Shown here piece by piece: positions 21,401 through 32,919 of a DNA stretch of 64,000 bases. The DNA is taken from the NCBI RefSeq assembly GCF_000227115.2, contig NC_016479.1, forward strand, positions 620,001-684,000. Reading direction: 5' to 3'. Source of the DNA: Naumovozyma dairenensis CBS 421 (Eukaryota; Ascomycota; Saccharomycetes; Saccharomycetales; Saccharomycetaceae). Under the pieces are notes generated by a model that saw only the letters and a list, made by a program, of their open reading frames with translations, was not told the DNA's origin and did no database searches. Positions within the stretch are counted from its first letter, which is position 1, and each line of letters starts with the position of its first letter. The position numbers and the translations under genes are program-made.

Positions 21401-22516
21401 TTAACTGAACATCTTAGATAATGACTTCTTTTGCTTAGCAGTTTGGATCTTTTGCCTTTTCTTTGTATCTTGAATTGCCTTGGCAATTCCAGCGTCGTCT
21501 GGACGATAGGTGGCTGCTAGCTCTAAATCTGTCATTGCCATATCAGTATCGTTAACATGATAGTAGGCTAACCCACGACGGTATAGTGCCTTGGCCTTAG
21601 CTGTATCAGTAGCACCTTCCGCATATAATACTTCAGAACTAGCTGTCAAGACAGTTGGATAATCCTGTGCTTTCAAGGCGCTAAGGGCAATATTTAAGGG
21701 AACTTGGACTTTCAATGTATTAATCTTTGCTATTTGTTCCTCATTCAGATCTTCAGGGAAATATTCTTTCAAATATTTATCACATTTTTTGTATTTATCC
21801 ATTGCCACTTTATAATTTTGTTTTTTGAATTGTTCAGTACCAACATTCTTAACGGTTTCAACCGCTTTGATAACAGAATCGAAATCATTCATGTCAACTT
21901 TACTGTCATCTTTCAAAGAAATTTCGTAATTATCACCGAATTCATCAGTTGGAGTAGCTTCAGCATCAGCTGGAACCACGTAATCATCGGGCAATCTACC
22001 ACAATCATCGATTTTAACAAGTTTCATTGGTCTATTATTTTCTTGGTCACATTGTAAATTCTCAATGATTCTAACAACACGTTTACCTTGAATAACTTCA
22101 CCAAAGACGACATGTTTGCCATTCAAGTGCGGTGTAGGAACTGTAGTAATAAATGCTTGAGACCCGTTAGTGTTAGGGCCAGCATTAGCCATAGATAGAA
22201 GGAATGGTCTATCATGAGTCAATTGGAAATTTTCATCTTCAAATTTTTCACCGTATATACTTTCACCACCTGTACCATCTCCTCTGGTGAAATCACCAAA
22301 TTGTAGCATGAAATCTTTGATGACACGATGAAAAATGGATCCCTTGTAAGACAATGGGATAGAAGAGTCAGATTTACAAAAACCATGGGTTCCTTCACAT
22401 AATTGAAGGAAATTTTCAACAGTCTTTGGAGTTACATCGTTGTATAGTTCGAAGACTATACGTCCTTGGGGAATATCATTTATGGAAATGTCGAAATAAG
22501 TCTTTGGTCTTGCCAT
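21401..22516 (-). CDS. CPR6: Cyclophilin 40-type peptidyl-prolyl isomerase, Hsp90 co-chaperone
   Basis: This 371-residue protein matches the length of yeast Cpr6 (371). The cyclophilin domain (about 5-180) shows [26 protein letters not shown] and [12 protein letters not shown], which include the catalytic Arg, Phe/Met and Gln residues. A TPR domain follows (about 215-350) with helices such as [14 protein letters not shown]; it docks on the C-terminal MEEVD of Hsp90. The C-terminus is basic. A heat-shock element lies upstream. COA4 lies just upstream on the same strand, as in the YLR216C-YLR218C region. Confidence 0.96.
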   Translation of the reverse strand: MARPKTYFDISINDIPQGRIVFELYNDVTPKTVENFLQLCEGTHGFCKSDSSIPLSYKGSIFHRVIKDFMLQFGDFTRGDGTGGESIYGEKFEDENFQLTHDRPFLLSMANAGPNTNGSQAFITTVPTPHLNGKHVVFGEVIQGKRVVRIIENLQCDQENNRPMKLVKIDDCGRLPDDYVVPADAEATPTDEFGDNYEISLKDDSKVDMNDFDSVIKAVETVKNVGTEQFKKQNYKVAMDKYKKCDKYLKEYFPEDLNEEQIAKINTLKVQVPLNIALSALKAQDYPTVLTASSEVLYAEGATDTAKAKALYRRGLAYYHVNDTDMAMTDLELAATYRPDDAGIAKAIQDTKKRQKIQTAKQKKSLSKMFS

Positions 22517-22696
22517 TGTTAATTAAAGTCGTCCAATTAAACTTGTTTTATACTGAGGATTGAGTTTACCTATATACGATTTAGAGGGTTTCTATATTTA
22601 TTCAATCTACAAAATTGCTTTTCCTTATATAATCTAATCTGTGAAACACTGTGCCAAGGATTATTTCGAGACTAACTCTCCTAACCGCTTCGCGTC

Positions 22697-22709
22697 GAAT
22701 TTTCTAGAA
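22697..22709 (-). promoter_or_regulatory. Three-unit heat-shock element upstream of CPR6
   Basis: GAATTTTCTAGAA forms three perfect alternating nGAAn units (GAA, TTC, GAA with 2-bp spacers). It lies about 185 bp upstream of the CPR6 start and just beyond the COA4 stop. CPR6 is a known Hsf1 target in S. cerevisiae. Confidence 0.65.
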
Positions 22710-22757
22710 ATTACCGAGGAGCTACTTCCAGCTTGCGCAGCAATATATACACGTTGC

Positions 22758-23045
22758 TCATTTTTTAGGGAACGTTGAGAAACCAGGAACATCAACAGTT
22801 GGCACTCTTTCAAGATTCCCATTTTTCTGCCAGCACTTTTTGAACATTTCCATCTCTTTGAAGCATTGACGCCAATCATTCGTATCTGCATGGCATAATT
22901 GTAAAGCAAGATTCTCAATATAACAACCCGTGGCGTTTATTCTTTTATCCCAAACGTCTGGATCTTCATCTTCCGCTAGTTCCTTGTACTCTTCTTTTGC
23001 CTGCTCATAATAGTTAGGGCGCCCTTGTTCTTTCTCGTTACTCAT
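22758..23045 (-). CDS. COA4: Coa4, twin CX9C protein for cytochrome oxidase assembly
   Basis: This 95-residue protein has a twin CX9C motif with C41, C51, C61 and C71. The run DVWDKRIN-TGCYIENLALQLCHA matches yeast Coa4 (Cmc3, YLR218C), which is 150 residues. Such proteins are imported into the intermembrane space and oxidised by Mia40. Coa4 helps cytochrome c oxidase assembly and copper handling. The C-terminal extension of the yeast protein is shorter here. Confidence 0.92.
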   Translation of the reverse strand: MSNEKEQGRPNYYEQAKEEYKELAEDEDPDVWDKRINATGCYIENLALQLCHADTNDWRQCFKEMEMFKKCWQKNGNLERVPTVDVPGFSTFPKK

Positions 23046-24068
23046 TTTTTTCTTGGATATATGCTTTTTGGTTTCTTTTCCGTATTTGTCAGTCCATTAC
23101 ATACTGTTGCTCCCCTTGTTTAAATTCAAAGGACACTGGGCTTTCTCGTGGTGATTTCCTTTACCGCGCATCTCAAATCCCACACTTCGTGTGTAAACAT
23201 TTTGGAAATGACCATAATATTCTTACAAATGAAAACATCTAGATAAACACTTACGGTTACAATACCTCACCGCTAGGTTGATATGTTAACAAGTTCTCTT
23301 ATTATGCCTGTAATGAACTAAGTATACAAGTCTACTAAAGAAGGAACAATTCTAATGATAGAAGAAGTTCAGTCGAAGCGCATTAGTAGTTAGGAGAAGT
23401 GACACATATATATCTTTATGGAGTAGATATTAAGTCTAACAAACATAAAAAGCTAAAATTTACTTCTCCTAAATTTTGTACTAGTAGAAATACAGTGAAA
23501 ACCTTGCATTGAAAACCTTATTATGAAGGGAGTCCGTGCTGAGACCGAAAAAACCTTCAGTTTGAATATAAGCCACAGCATAAACCAGTGCCTGGAACGT
23601 TGAGGCCGTTATTTAAAGGTAAAATAGAAGAACCAACAGCTTATACCACATCAGTGTACAATGCTGATAGTTGAATAATATAATCAAATTGACAATTTCT
23701 CCTGGTTGAACTGAAAAATTGAATATAATGAAGGGCAAGATTTTAGCCGCCCAGGTCTCATCATCTACAGCTCACAAAACTAAACAAACCGTTGCACATG
23801 ATCATATTTTTGGGGCGGAAGAGATAAACAACAACAGGTTTTCTATTTTCGTCAAAGGATGAAATTTCAAAAAAATGTTGGAAGTTGCCACGCACGCACC
23901 GGTAAGGAAGAAATCTGGAAATATAACGTTAATTCAGTTTTAGGAAACTTATGAACGAGCTGTCTTGCTATGTTTAAATGTCGTATTATATATCTTGATT
24001 CCTCCGTAATATACAACGACCGATTAACTTATACTTAACCAAGGGAATCAAAAGTTGTACAGGAAACA
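23046..24068. other. COA4-SEC31 divergent gap
   Basis: This 1023-bp region separates two start codons. It contains an 11-bp perfect inverted repeat (TTAGGAGAAGT at 23390-23400, complement at 23462-23472) and a smaller stem, TGAAGG/CCTTCA, at 23524-23559. No tRNA or known snoRNA was recognised, and no reading frame looks coding. Confidence 0.45.
23390..23472. repeat. 11-bp inverted repeat with 61-bp loop
   Basis: TTAGGAGAAGT at 23390-23400 is matched exactly by ACTTCTCCTAA at 23462-23472. The loop is AT-rich and includes ATATATATC. It could be a stem-loop RNA, a bipartite protein site or a mobile-element relic; function unknown. Confidence 0.7.
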
Positions 24069-27000
24069 ATGGTTAAGCTAGCTGAATACTCTCGTACAGC
24101 AACTTTTGCTTGGTCTCACCATAAGATCCCATATTTAATTACAGGAACTGCATCCGGAACTGTAGATGCTAATTTTTCAAGTGATTCTACTCTGGAATTA
24201 TGGTCTTTATTATCTACTGATACAAATAAGCCTGTTACTTCTTTGACTACAGACGCAAAGTTTAACGATCTGGATTGGTCTCATACAAATGATTTTATTG
24301 CAGGTGCTCTAGATAATGGTAAGATAGAGTTGTTCTCTTTTGAGAAAAACAGTGATATCCCATCTTTGAAATCAATTTCTCAGTTTGCAAAACATACAGG
24401 TGCTACAAAAGTAGTCAGATTCAATCCAAAACAAACAAACCTATTCGCCTCCGGTGGTAGTAATAACGGAGAAATTTTCATCTGGGATGTTACTAAATTG
24501 ACTCCAACAACAAAAGAATACACTCCCCAAGCTCCAGGTGTACCACTTTCCCAGATTGCAGAAATTACAAGTTTAGCATGGAATAAATCTTTAGCTCATG
24601 TTTTTGCATCTGCTGGTTCCACTACTCATGCCTCCATTTGGGATTTAAAAGCCAAGAAGGAAGTCATCCATTTGAACTATACATCGCCAACAACCGGTCT
24701 AAAACCACAATTATCTGTCGTCGAATGGCATCCAATGAACTCTACTCGTGTTGCAACAGCTACCGGAGCGGACAAAGATCCCTCTATCTTAGTGTGGGAT
24801 TTAAGAAATTCAAACATACCATTACAAGTCATGTCACAAACTCAAACTCAAGGTGGTATTCTTTCATTAGATTGGTGTTCTCAAGATGAATCCTTGATGT
24901 TAGCATCGGGCCGTGATAACACCGTGACTCTATGGAATCCAGAAACTGGTAAACAATTAACTACATATCCATCTCGTACCAATTGGTGTTTCAAAACTCA
25001 GTTTGCTCCAGAATCACCTGATATTTTTGCCTCTGCATCATTTGATTCCAAGATTGAAGTGGTTACTTTACAAGATTTGACAAACGAATTAGATAAACAA
25101 GAAACTGTCTCCAAACAAAGTGAATCAGAAGCCGATTTTTGGAATCACGTCAATCAAGATGATCAACATACAAAGGAAAAACCAATAGTTTGGAACGCTT
25201 ACACTCCAAAATGGTACGGTGCTCCATCTCCTGCCGCTCATTGGGGGTTCGGTGGTAAATTAGTCCGTATTGCACAAGATGGTAAAAGTGTCATATTAGA
25301 GAAACCAAACGTTAAGGGATTAGAACTAAATATGGAACTGAATGATGCCTTGAAGTCAAATGATTTTAAACCATTGATTAATAAAAGATTAGCTAAGAAA
25401 ATTAACAAAACAAACGAAGATGATTGGAATTTATTAGAAAAGATCTCCATGGATGGTAAAGTTGAATTCTTGAAAGATGCATTCAGTTTCGATGATGAAG
25501 ATGAAGATGAAGAAGTTATTGGTGGAATGGAAGGCGAAAAAGAAAGTGGTCATGATTCAGGAGATGAGTTTTTCGAAAAAATTGAAACAAATTATCAACC
25601 TTCCGGCCCATTTACCTTGGAAAAAGATATTGACACCAAGATCATCAAAAATCTAGTAAGCAATAAGTACAAGGAAGCTACTAAACTATCTCTAGAAAGT
25701 GATTTGTTAATGGAAGCTCTTGTCATTGCATTAGATTCAGAAGATGAATATTTGAAAGATATGGTCAAGAACGCATATTTTGCCAAAACATGCTCCAAAT
25801 CAGCTCTTTCAAGAATCGTTTATTCTATTTCCAAAAAAGATGTTCAAGACATGATTCAGAACTTAGATATTGAGCAATGGAAATTGACACTGAAGACTAT
25901 ATTAAAAGTATACGCTGAGGGCTCTGTCGAGCAAAAATCTTCTTTAGTCGAATTAGGTGACAAACTATTAGCTAATAACAAGAGACAGGATGCATTAGTG
26001 GTATATCTAGCCGCTGAATCTCTAGATAAAATGGCCACCTTATGGTTGAAGGAGTTCCCGATTTTGGAAGAACAATTGAAAAATGAAAAAGATAAGACTT
26101 TATATGAAGCGCATTCTGAATGTCTTACCGAATTTATTGAAAGATTTACTGTTTTGTCCAAATTTGCTGGTGATGACTTCAAGATTCATAATGAGCAATT
26201 GATTTCTAAATTTTTAGAATTTGTCGAAATTACTGCTGCAGGTGGAAATTTCGAGCTAGCATCTTCCTTCTTGGAAATCTTACCAAAGGACAATGAAGAG
26301 GTGAACTCAGAAAAGGAACGTGTGTTAATTGCAGCTGGAAAGACTATTGCCAAAGCTACCCCCACTGCTGCTACTACCACAATGGGCAGTCGTACAAGGA
26401 AGCCACATTACATCAACAGTGTGAATCCTCACCGTGGCTCTAACGCCAGTTATGTTCCACCAATGCAAAACCAACCTGCATTACCAACAGGTTTGCAAAT
26501 GTACGGTGGTGCACCAGCTGCAACAAGCCAACGCGCACCTTCGGTTGTTGTCACCCCAAAAGTTAATCCATATGCAGCCGATTTATCTGCATCAGTTTCT
26601 GCACATGGTAATAGATACGCTCCACCACCAAATGTTGGTCCAATTTCCAACAAAAATGTACCATTCCAGCAACAGCAACAACAACCAAATGCTATGCAAC
26701 AGGTAAATCCACCTTTTGTTCCTCCACCAAACCCATATGCAACGACTGCAGCAGCATCGTTAGCAGCTGGCAGTACGCCTGGAAGCCAGCCAAATGCTTT
26801 TGTCCCATTAAATTCAACTGGTGACCAATTTGGCGCTGGCGTCGATGAACAGCTAACTCAACTGCCTCCACCTGTACCATCTCATATGCACTCAGGGCAA
26901 AGTCCGCACTTGAATAGAAAGGCTAACGATGGCTGGAATGATTTACCAATTAAGATAGAGGCAAAACCTTCAAGAGCCAAGGCAGTATCCGTAGCAAAAA

Positions 27001-27938
27001 CGGGTGTAACTTCAGGAAATGCAGGTAATTCTGGAATTTCATCCAATGTTAGTCCAAATATGGCTGGTAGCACTAACATGCCACCTCCTCCATTATCAAG
27101 GGCCACATCATCAGCTTCTATGATGACTCCAGGACAGCCTCCTGTAAGATCATCAAGAATTCCATCGTTAACACAAATTAATGGCAATATTGGAGGAATT
27201 CCTGTAAAACAACCGGTAAACCCTTACGCACCACCAGCACAAACAGCAAGTAGGATGAGCAGTGTTGCACAAAGTCCAGCGAAGGCTTCTTCGCCATATG
27301 CACCACAACTCTCTTCTGTCTCAATAGCTCCATCAACTAATCCCTATGCACCAAACACGTTGGCTTCCAATCCTACATTGCCACCTAATACATATGGAAG
27401 CAATGCCCCACCGATGAGAACCGAAGTTCCTCCTGCACAACAGATTGGCCCACCTCCAATAAATAGAAAAAGAGGAGCACAAAGTCCAGCTCATGCCACT
27501 AATGCTACCGAGATACTGAATAAAGCACAAAATGCATCTTTATCAATGGAAGGTACATCACCTTTAACAACCAGAGAAAATAGTGTAAATATTGAAAATG
27601 TACAAGCAGTTGGGATTCCAGAAGATCAACAACCAATAGTGGATTACTTGAAAGAGGAATTAGTTCGTGTTACTCCATTGACACCAAAGGAATACCATAA
27701 ACAATTAAAAGATTGTGACAAAAGATTGAAAATCTTGTATGGACATTTAGAAAGACAAGATTTACTAACCCAACCTACCATTAATGAATTAAAGGAATTA
27801 GTTGAGTGTATGAAACAAAAAGACTACACCAAAGCTATGCAAATACATACAGATATAGGTACCAATCATCCAGAAGAAGGTGGCAACTGGTTAACTGGTG
27901 TGAAGAGATTAATCGGTCTAGCTGATGCTACCGCTTAA
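24069..27938 (+). CDS. SEC31: Sec31, COPII outer coat subunit
   Basis: This 1289-residue protein (yeast 1273) starts MVKLAEYSRTATFAWS, as in Sec31. Seven WD40 units cover about 1-335 (for example FIWDVTKLT, ILVWDLRNS, VTLWNPETG). The alpha-solenoid ACE1 region (about 390-750) follows, then a Pro-rich part (about 790-1180) with many NPYAP repeats, which binds Sec23-Sar1. A conserved C-terminal helical domain ends in GVKRLIGLAD. With Sec13 it forms the outer cage of ER-to-Golgi vesicles and stimulates Sar1 GTP hydrolysis. SNF3 lies directly downstream, as at YDL195W-YDL194W. Confidence 0.97.
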   Translation: MVKLAEYSRTATFAWSHHKIPYLITGTASGTVDANFSSDSTLELWSLLSTDTNKPVTSLTTDAKFNDLDWSHTNDFIAGALDNGKIELFSFEKNSDIPSLKSISQFAKHTGATKVVRFNPKQTNLFASGGSNNGEIFIWDVTKLTPTTKEYTPQAPGVPLSQIAEITSLAWNKSLAHVFASAGSTTHASIWDLKAKKEVIHLNYTSPTTGLKPQLSVVEWHPMNSTRVATATGADKDPSILVWDLRNSNIPLQVMSQTQTQGGILSLDWCSQDESLMLASGRDNTVTLWNPETGKQLTTYPSRTNWCFKTQFAPESPDIFASASFDSKIEVVTLQDLTNELDKQETVSKQSESEADFWNHVNQDDQHTKEKPIVWNAYTPKWYGAPSPAAHWGFGGKLVRIAQDGKSVILEKPNVKGLELNMELNDALKSNDFKPLINKRLAKKINKTNEDDWNLLEKISMDGKVEFLKDAFSFDDEDEDEEVIGGMEGEKESGHDSGDEFFEKIETNYQPSGPFTLEKDIDTKIIKNLVSNKYKEATKLSLESDLLMEALVIALDSEDEYLKDMVKNAYFAKTCSKSALSRIVYSISKKDVQDMIQNLDIEQWKLTLKTILKVYAEGSVEQKSSLVELGDKLLANNKRQDALVVYLAAESLDKMATLWLKEFPILEEQLKNEKDKTLYEAHSECLTEFIERFTVLSKFAGDDFKIHNEQLISKFLEFVEITAAGGNFELASSFLEILPKDNEEVNSEKERVLIAAGKTIAKATPTAATTTMGSRTRKPHYINSVNPHRGSNASYVPPMQNQPALPTGLQMYGGAPAATSQRAPSVVVTPKVNPYAADLSASVSAHGNRYAPPPNVGPISNKNVPFQQQQQQPNAMQQVNPPFVPPPNPYATTAAASLAAGSTPGSQPNAFVPLNSTGDQFGAGVDEQLTQLPPPVPSHMHSGQSPHLNRKANDGWNDLPIKIEAKPSRAKAVSVAKTGVTSGNAGNSGISSNVSPNMAGSTNMPPPPLSRATSSASMMTPGQPPVRSSRIPSLTQINGNIGGIPVKQPVNPYAPPAQTASRMSSVAQSPAKASSPYAPQLSSVSIAPSTNPYAPNTLASNPTLPPNTYGSNAPPMRTEVPPAQQIGPPPINRKRGAQSPAHATNATEILNKAQNASLSMEGTSPLTTRENSVNIENVQAVGIPEDQQPIVDYLKEELVRVTPLTPKEYHKQLKDCDKRLKILYGHLERQDLLTQPTINELKELVECMKQKDYTKAMQIHTDIGTNHPEEGGNWLTGVKRLIGLADATA

Positions 27939-28509
27939 TCTAACTAAATGCGTATATACGTTGAAGGTGGACGTTTTTATCCGGACATCCTTATATCTTA
28001 TTATATATTAGAAACGAAATCATATAAAATAAACAATAAAATGCTAAAATACTAAAATACTTTCCTATATGTACGTCTTATCAAAGAATAATTTTATCTT
28101 TGTCTTGAGTTCTTTCTGTGGCTTTTAAGAAGTCTTTCCCCGGTACACGTTAAATTCAGGCTCATCGGAACGCCAAGTTAAGGAAATATACTCAGGAAAT
28201 ATACTAAAAGTTGAAAAAGTTCGGAATTAAAGGATCTTTTGCAATATTACTTGAGTCCTGAAGGAAGGCCAAAATTGAATGCCCAAAAGATTGGAACCAC
28301 TGCCACTTAAGACGTTTCCAATTATTAGTTAATATTGTTCTTTATTCTTTTTTGAGAAACAAAAAAAAAACTCAGTTAACGATATAGAGGGGAAAACAAA
28401 TAGAGTGCAATAACTCTAGAAATACATCGAGAAAGAAGACTATTCAGATCTAATATGCTTCAAGAGACTTGGCGATTATAATAACTACGGGAATAATAAA
28501 ATCAACTGG
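27939..28509. other. SEC31-SNF3 gap
   Basis: This 571-bp tandem spacer holds the SEC31 terminator (AT-rich near 28005-28050) and the SNF3 promoter. A poly-A run lies at about 28361-28370. No defined binding site was recognised. Confidence 0.35.
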
Positions 28510-31236
28510 ATGGAAGTAGATAGCGACAATACGAACCGTCAAGCTGTTATCGACCGTGAAAGAAGAGGCTTTCTGAACAAAGCTATCAAAAGAGTTACAA
28601 AGTCGTTATTATCAGGGCAACAAAAATCTCCATCTGAAGGTTCTGAAACTACCACCGCGTATAGCACACCAATTACATTTAACGAAAATCGACAACAACC
28701 TATATTAAATGGGCTATCACATATTAATGACCTGCCGTTATCCAGAATATCAGAAGGAAATGAAAATTCGGATTCATTATCAGATGATGAATCATTTTTA
28801 TTTTCAACACCACCACAAAAACAAAGGAAAATAGCATCAATCCTTGTAGGTGTATTTGTTGCTGTCGGTGGATTCCTTTTCGGCTACGATACTGGTTTAA
28901 TAAATAGTATAACAGAAATGAACTACGTGAAGACCCATCTGACACCAAATCATGAATATTTTACATCAACAGAGATGTCCATTCTAGTATCCTTCTTATC
29001 GCTAGGTACTTTTATCGGCGCCTTATCTGCACCTATAATATCGGATTCTTATGGTAGAAAGCTAACAATTATGATGAGTACAATAATTATCTTTTCAATT
29101 GGTAATTCTTTGCAAGTAGGGGCATCAGGAATGGTTTTGCTGGTTGTAGGTCGTGTCATATCTGGGCTGGGAATAGGTTTGATATCTGCAGTAGTACCGC
29201 TATATCAAGCGGAGGCAGCTCATAAATCTTTAAGAGGTGCTATCATTTCGACATACCAATGGGCTATTACCTGGGGACTTCTAGTTTCAAGCGCTGTTGC
29301 TCAAGGTACACATAACAGAACTGATGCAACATCGTACAGATTACCCCTTGGATTACAATACGTCTGGTCTTTTATCTTGGCAATAGGTATGATTTTTCTC
29401 CCAGAAAGTCCCAGATATTATGTTTTAAAGGATGAATTAGATAAGGCGGCTGAAGCGTTGTCATTTTTGAGAAGAGTTCCGATTCATGATTCTGGGTTAT
29501 TAGAGGAGTTGGTTGAAATTAAAGCAACATACGATTACGAATCGTCATTCGGTTCCACAACGTTTTGGGATTGTTTCTTAACTACGAAAACAAGGCCCAA
29601 ACAAACTTTAAGAATGTTTACGGGGATTGCAATACAAGCATTTCAACAGTTTTCTGGAATCAATTTCATATTTTACTATGGTGTCAATTTTTTCAACGAC
29701 ACAGGTGTACATAATAGTTATTTGGTTTCATTTATATGTTATGCTGTTAATGTGATATTCAATGTTCCTGGGATGATCCTTGTTGAATTTTTCGGTAGGA
29801 GAAAAGTATTATTGACTGGTGGTGTTTTAATGTTTATGTCAAACTTCATCATTGCCATTGTTGGTTCTTCTGTCGAATCAGTCGTCGCAGATAAAGTAAT
29901 GATTGCGTTCATATGTTTATTCATTGCTGCATTTTCTGCTACATGGGGTGGTGTTGTTTGGGTTATATCAGCCGAGCTATATCCATTAGGCATTAGATCA
30001 AAATGCACTGCAATTTGTGCCGCAGCAAACTGGCTTGTTAATTTCATTTGTGCCTTAATTACTCCATATATTGTTGATACTGGTTCTCACACTTCTACGT
30101 TGGGTCCGAAAATTTATTTTATATGGGGGAGCTTGAATGCACTTGCTACAGTTGTAGTTTACTTTACTGTTTATGAGACGAAAGGATTGACATTGGAGCA
30201 GATTGATGAGCTATATAGCAAAAGTTCGAATAGTTTGCAATCTACCAGATGGAATAAGAGAATCAAGGAAGAATCCATAAGTTTAATTGATGAGCGTAAA
30301 CAAAGGATTGTTCAAGCAAAATATGAAGCTGCAAATGTTGCTACAAATGATAATAAAACAAGCCAAGCGAACACTATTGTTGATGAATCAGGGATAGTTA
30401 ATCCCCTCAAAAATATGCCACATCCATCACTCGTTCCTACACCGTTAGGCAGTGAATTTCAAGTAGCAACTCAAGATCATCATGATACTATACCAAATAT
30501 AAACGCATCACCAATAACAGAAACTGATCCGGATATTAGAGACCTAGAAAATAATTATGTCGATTTAGGAAATGGGCTAGCATTAAATACCTATACGAGA
30601 GGGCCGCCATCTTTGTCAACAGACTCAGATGGAACAGAAACAGAAATTACCGGCGAGGGAACCACATCACAACAATGGAGTGAAGATAGGCAACATATGG
30701 ATCAGTTGAATGATTACATGGCTCAGCTTATCCAAAGCGATTCAAGCGCTACTGGCAACAGCTTAGGCCAAAACACTATAGGAACTAATTTGGTAGGAAG
30801 AACCGTCCGAACTAATTCTGATTTAGACAATTTCAACATGGACAGAGGATTTCTCAGACCAGTGACTACCCAAAGTCAGTCACGATCAATGCCTGATAAT
30901 TACCTTGATTTGGGGAATGGATTAGGCTTGAATACATATAATCGGGGCCCACCATCAATACTGATGGATTCTTCAGAAGAAGAACTTGATTTGGGTGAGG
31001 ACCACTCTACTGCTAATTATCTAGAAATCATTGGAAGACATGATAACGATATCAGCGCATATGTGGCTCCGTTGACACAAAATAATACAGATAATATTCA
31101 GACTTCACCAAACTCTACGCTAAAACCTACATTTGAGGATACTCCTCAAGAAAATGGCACAACGAATCTGGATAATAATTATGCACTCGTTCGCAAAACT
31201 CAAACATCCTCAGAGCAACAGCATAGATCCACGTAA
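28510..31236 (+). CDS. SNF3: Snf3-type plasma membrane glucose sensor
   Basis: This 908-residue protein has the sugar-porter fold of 12 membrane helices (about 112-590). Family motifs are [59 protein letters not shown] and [15 protein letters not shown]. Snf3 and Rgt2 differ from ordinary hexose carriers by a long cytosolic tail that binds Mth1/Std1 for glucose signalling. Here the tail is about 320 residues and has two copies of the signature [12 protein letters not shown]...RGPPS at about 681-701 and 796-816. Snf3 has two copies of its tail motif and Rgt2 one, so this is Snf3-like. A short third match, DNNYALV, lies near 888-894. Flanked by SEC31 and NUS1, as YDL194W. Confidence 0.95.
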   Translation: MEVDSDNTNRQAVIDRERRGFLNKAIKRVTKSLLSGQQKSPSEGSETTTAYSTPITFNENRQQPILNGLSHINDLPLSRISEGNENSDSLSDDESFLFSTPPQKQRKIASILVGVFVAVGGFLFGYDTGLINSITEMNYVKTHLTPNHEYFTSTEMSILVSFLSLGTFIGALSAPIISDSYGRKLTIMMSTIIIFSIGNSLQVGASGMVLLVVGRVISGLGIGLISAVVPLYQAEAAHKSLRGAIISTYQWAITWGLLVSSAVAQGTHNRTDATSYRLPLGLQYVWSFILAIGMIFLPESPRYYVLKDELDKAAEALSFLRRVPIHDSGLLEELVEIKATYDYESSFGSTTFWDCFLTTKTRPKQTLRMFTGIAIQAFQQFSGINFIFYYGVNFFNDTGVHNSYLVSFICYAVNVIFNVPGMILVEFFGRRKVLLTGGVLMFMSNFIIAIVGSSVESVVADKVMIAFICLFIAAFSATWGGVVWVISAELYPLGIRSKCTAICAAANWLVNFICALITPYIVDTGSHTSTLGPKIYFIWGSLNALATVVVYFTVYETKGLTLEQIDELYSKSSNSLQSTRWNKRIKEESISLIDERKQRIVQAKYEAANVATNDNKTSQANTIVDESGIVNPLKNMPHPSLVPTPLGSEFQVATQDHHDTIPNINASPITETDPDIRDLENNYVDLGNGLALNTYTRGPPSLSTDSDGTETEITGEGTTSQQWSEDRQHMDQLNDYMAQLIQSDSSATGNSLGQNTIGTNLVGRTVRTNSDLDNFNMDRGFLRPVTTQSQSRSMPDNYLDLGNGLGLNTYNRGPPSILMDSSEEELDLGEDHSTANYLEIIGRHDNDISAYVAPLTQNNTDNIQTSPNSTLKPTFEDTPQENGTTNLDNNYALVRKTQTSSEQQHRST

Positions 31237-31812
31237 TGATAAAAATACTGTAACTAGGAAAAGCACACTAATAATATTTAATAATAATTAATAATGACCA
31301 ATGACATCGCATAATAATATGAATTTTATAGACTAGTCATAACTGTTATACGCATATAACCTTTTCTAATGACAATAAAAACCTTTACAATATAAATAAT
31401 AAACTTTACATTTTAAATTAATAAAAAAGAAACATCTTCCAGGTTAAGTAGTACTTGAATAACTAAATATTTTCCTCGTAATAGTGACTGACAATAGTTC
31501 TCATTGTTGTGAAAATACGCTTAACGGGACTCTATTTAGCGCCAAAAACTTTAATGCCAACTTCGAAATTTCGACAGCAATGAGATTTCTCAATACGCGA
31601 AATACAAAGGAAAAACAAAATATCATGAAGATGTCAATCAAAATGGCAGCGTTGCATTTTGATCGGTAGCACTCAAGCTTAAGTGACTTAACGAACGTAT
31701 AAAACCAACATTTTGGACGTGGAATTCAACTCCTAAAATTCTATTGTTGGTTACCAAACATAAAGACGTACAAGGACTCATATTCTTAGGCTTACTAAGT
31801 TTGTGTTAAACC
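31237..31812. other. SNF3-NUS1 gap
   Basis: This 576-bp spacer is AT-rich just after SNF3 (likely terminator) and becomes mixed near NUS1. A 61-codon frame at 31484-31669 shows no recognisable domain and is probably chance. Confidence 0.35.
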
Positions 31813-32919
31813 ATGGGAATAAAGGAAGAATCTTGTTATCTTCAGAGACAAAGTTCTGATGAAGAATGCATACCTATAGCAGCAACACGGGTCCCTCCAC
31901 CACAGGGGTCGGTTTTAAAAGGTGGAGAGGTTAATTCTAAGAGTAGGATTATTAAAGCAGTTACAGAATCTGTACTTTGGGATCAAAGGAATACAGAAAT
32001 CGACAATGTTAGTAGGAGTTCTTCAGCTACAAGTGGCGAATTCTGGGGTAAGAAAATGGGTAAATTTGAGTCATTCTTCTATAGGATTTTATTGGTAATG
32101 CTCTATATTTCATACGGATTATTTAGATACGGGCAATATCAATATAACCGAATGAGGCTACGAATCCTGAATCTTATTTATAATCCTGCAAATACACCAC
32201 AATTGATTAGACAAGATGTTATGAAATTACAAAAGATTCCTAAGAGGCTTGCGGCTATAGTCGAGATGAAACCTGTGGGTGATTTAGGTGGTGGATTAAA
32301 AGGTTTACTGAATGATAGCAGCGAGCTTGTTTGCTGGACAGTCTCTGCAGGTATCAAACATTTAGTTCTTTATGATTTTGATGGTGTTTTGAAGAAAAAT
32401 GTAAACGAGCTCAGGAATGAAATACATTCTCAGTTATCTAAGTACTATGGACCATCGAATGTTCCGAGGTATGCTATCAAGATACCTCACTCTAATAAGA
32501 TATACTTTAATGACCCCAATACTGATAAGGAAAATGAGAACAACGCCTCAGGTGGCGATCAAGAGAAAACGCAAGAAAAGAAGAAAGTGTCAATTGAAAT
32601 TTCTTTACTTTCTAATAGGGATGGTCGCGAAACTATTGTTGATTTAACGAAAACCATGGCAGACTTATGTGCATCCAACGATTTGGCTATTTCTGATATT
32701 AGTATGCAGTTAATCGACTCTGAATTAACACAATTAGTGGGTCAAGAGCCAGATTTATTATTATATTTTGGCCCATCGTTAGATTTACAAGGGTTTCCGC
32801 CTTGGCACATACGATTAACCGAGTTTTATTGGGAGACTGATAATAATGAAGTTACCTATTCAGTTTTCATCCGCGGATTGAATCAATATGCGGGTTGTAA
32901 AATGAACGTTGGTAAGTGA
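31813..32919 (+). CDS. NUS1: Nus1, cis-prenyltransferase (dehydrodolichyl diphosphate synthase) subunit
   Basis: This 368-residue protein (yeast Nus1 375) has one membrane segment at about 94-110 (FYRILLVMLYISYGLF). A divergent cis-prenyltransferase-like domain follows (about 150-368), including HLVLYDFDGVLKKN and DLLLYFGPSLDLQGFPPWHIRLTEF. The C-terminus ends in CKMNVGK. Nus1 lacks the full catalytic set but contributes to the active site with the Rer2 or Srt1 subunit at the ER membrane, making the dolichol precursor for N-glycosylation. It follows SNF3, as at YDL193W. Confidence 0.93.
   Translation: MGIKEESCYLQRQSSDEECIPIAATRVPPPQGSVLKGGEVNSKSRIIKAVTESVLWDQRNTEIDNVSRSSSATSGEFWGKKMGKFESFFYRILLVMLYISYGLFRYGQYQYNRMRLRILNLIYNPANTPQLIRQDVMKLQKIPKRLAAIVEMKPVGDLGGGLKGLLNDSSELVCWTVSAGIKHLVLYDFDGVLKKNVNELRNEIHSQLSKYYGPSNVPRYAIKIPHSNKIYFNDPNTDKENENNASGGDQEKTQEKKKVSIEISLLSNRDGRETIVDLTKTMADLCASNDLAISDISMQLIDSELTQLVGQEPDLLLYFGPSLDLQGFPPWHIRLTEFYWETDNNEVTYSVFIRGLNQYAGCKMNVGK

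Noticed and set aside
31484..31669. 61-codon frame between SNF3 and NUS1
   Set aside because: No homology recognised, and the position fits the NUS1 promoter.
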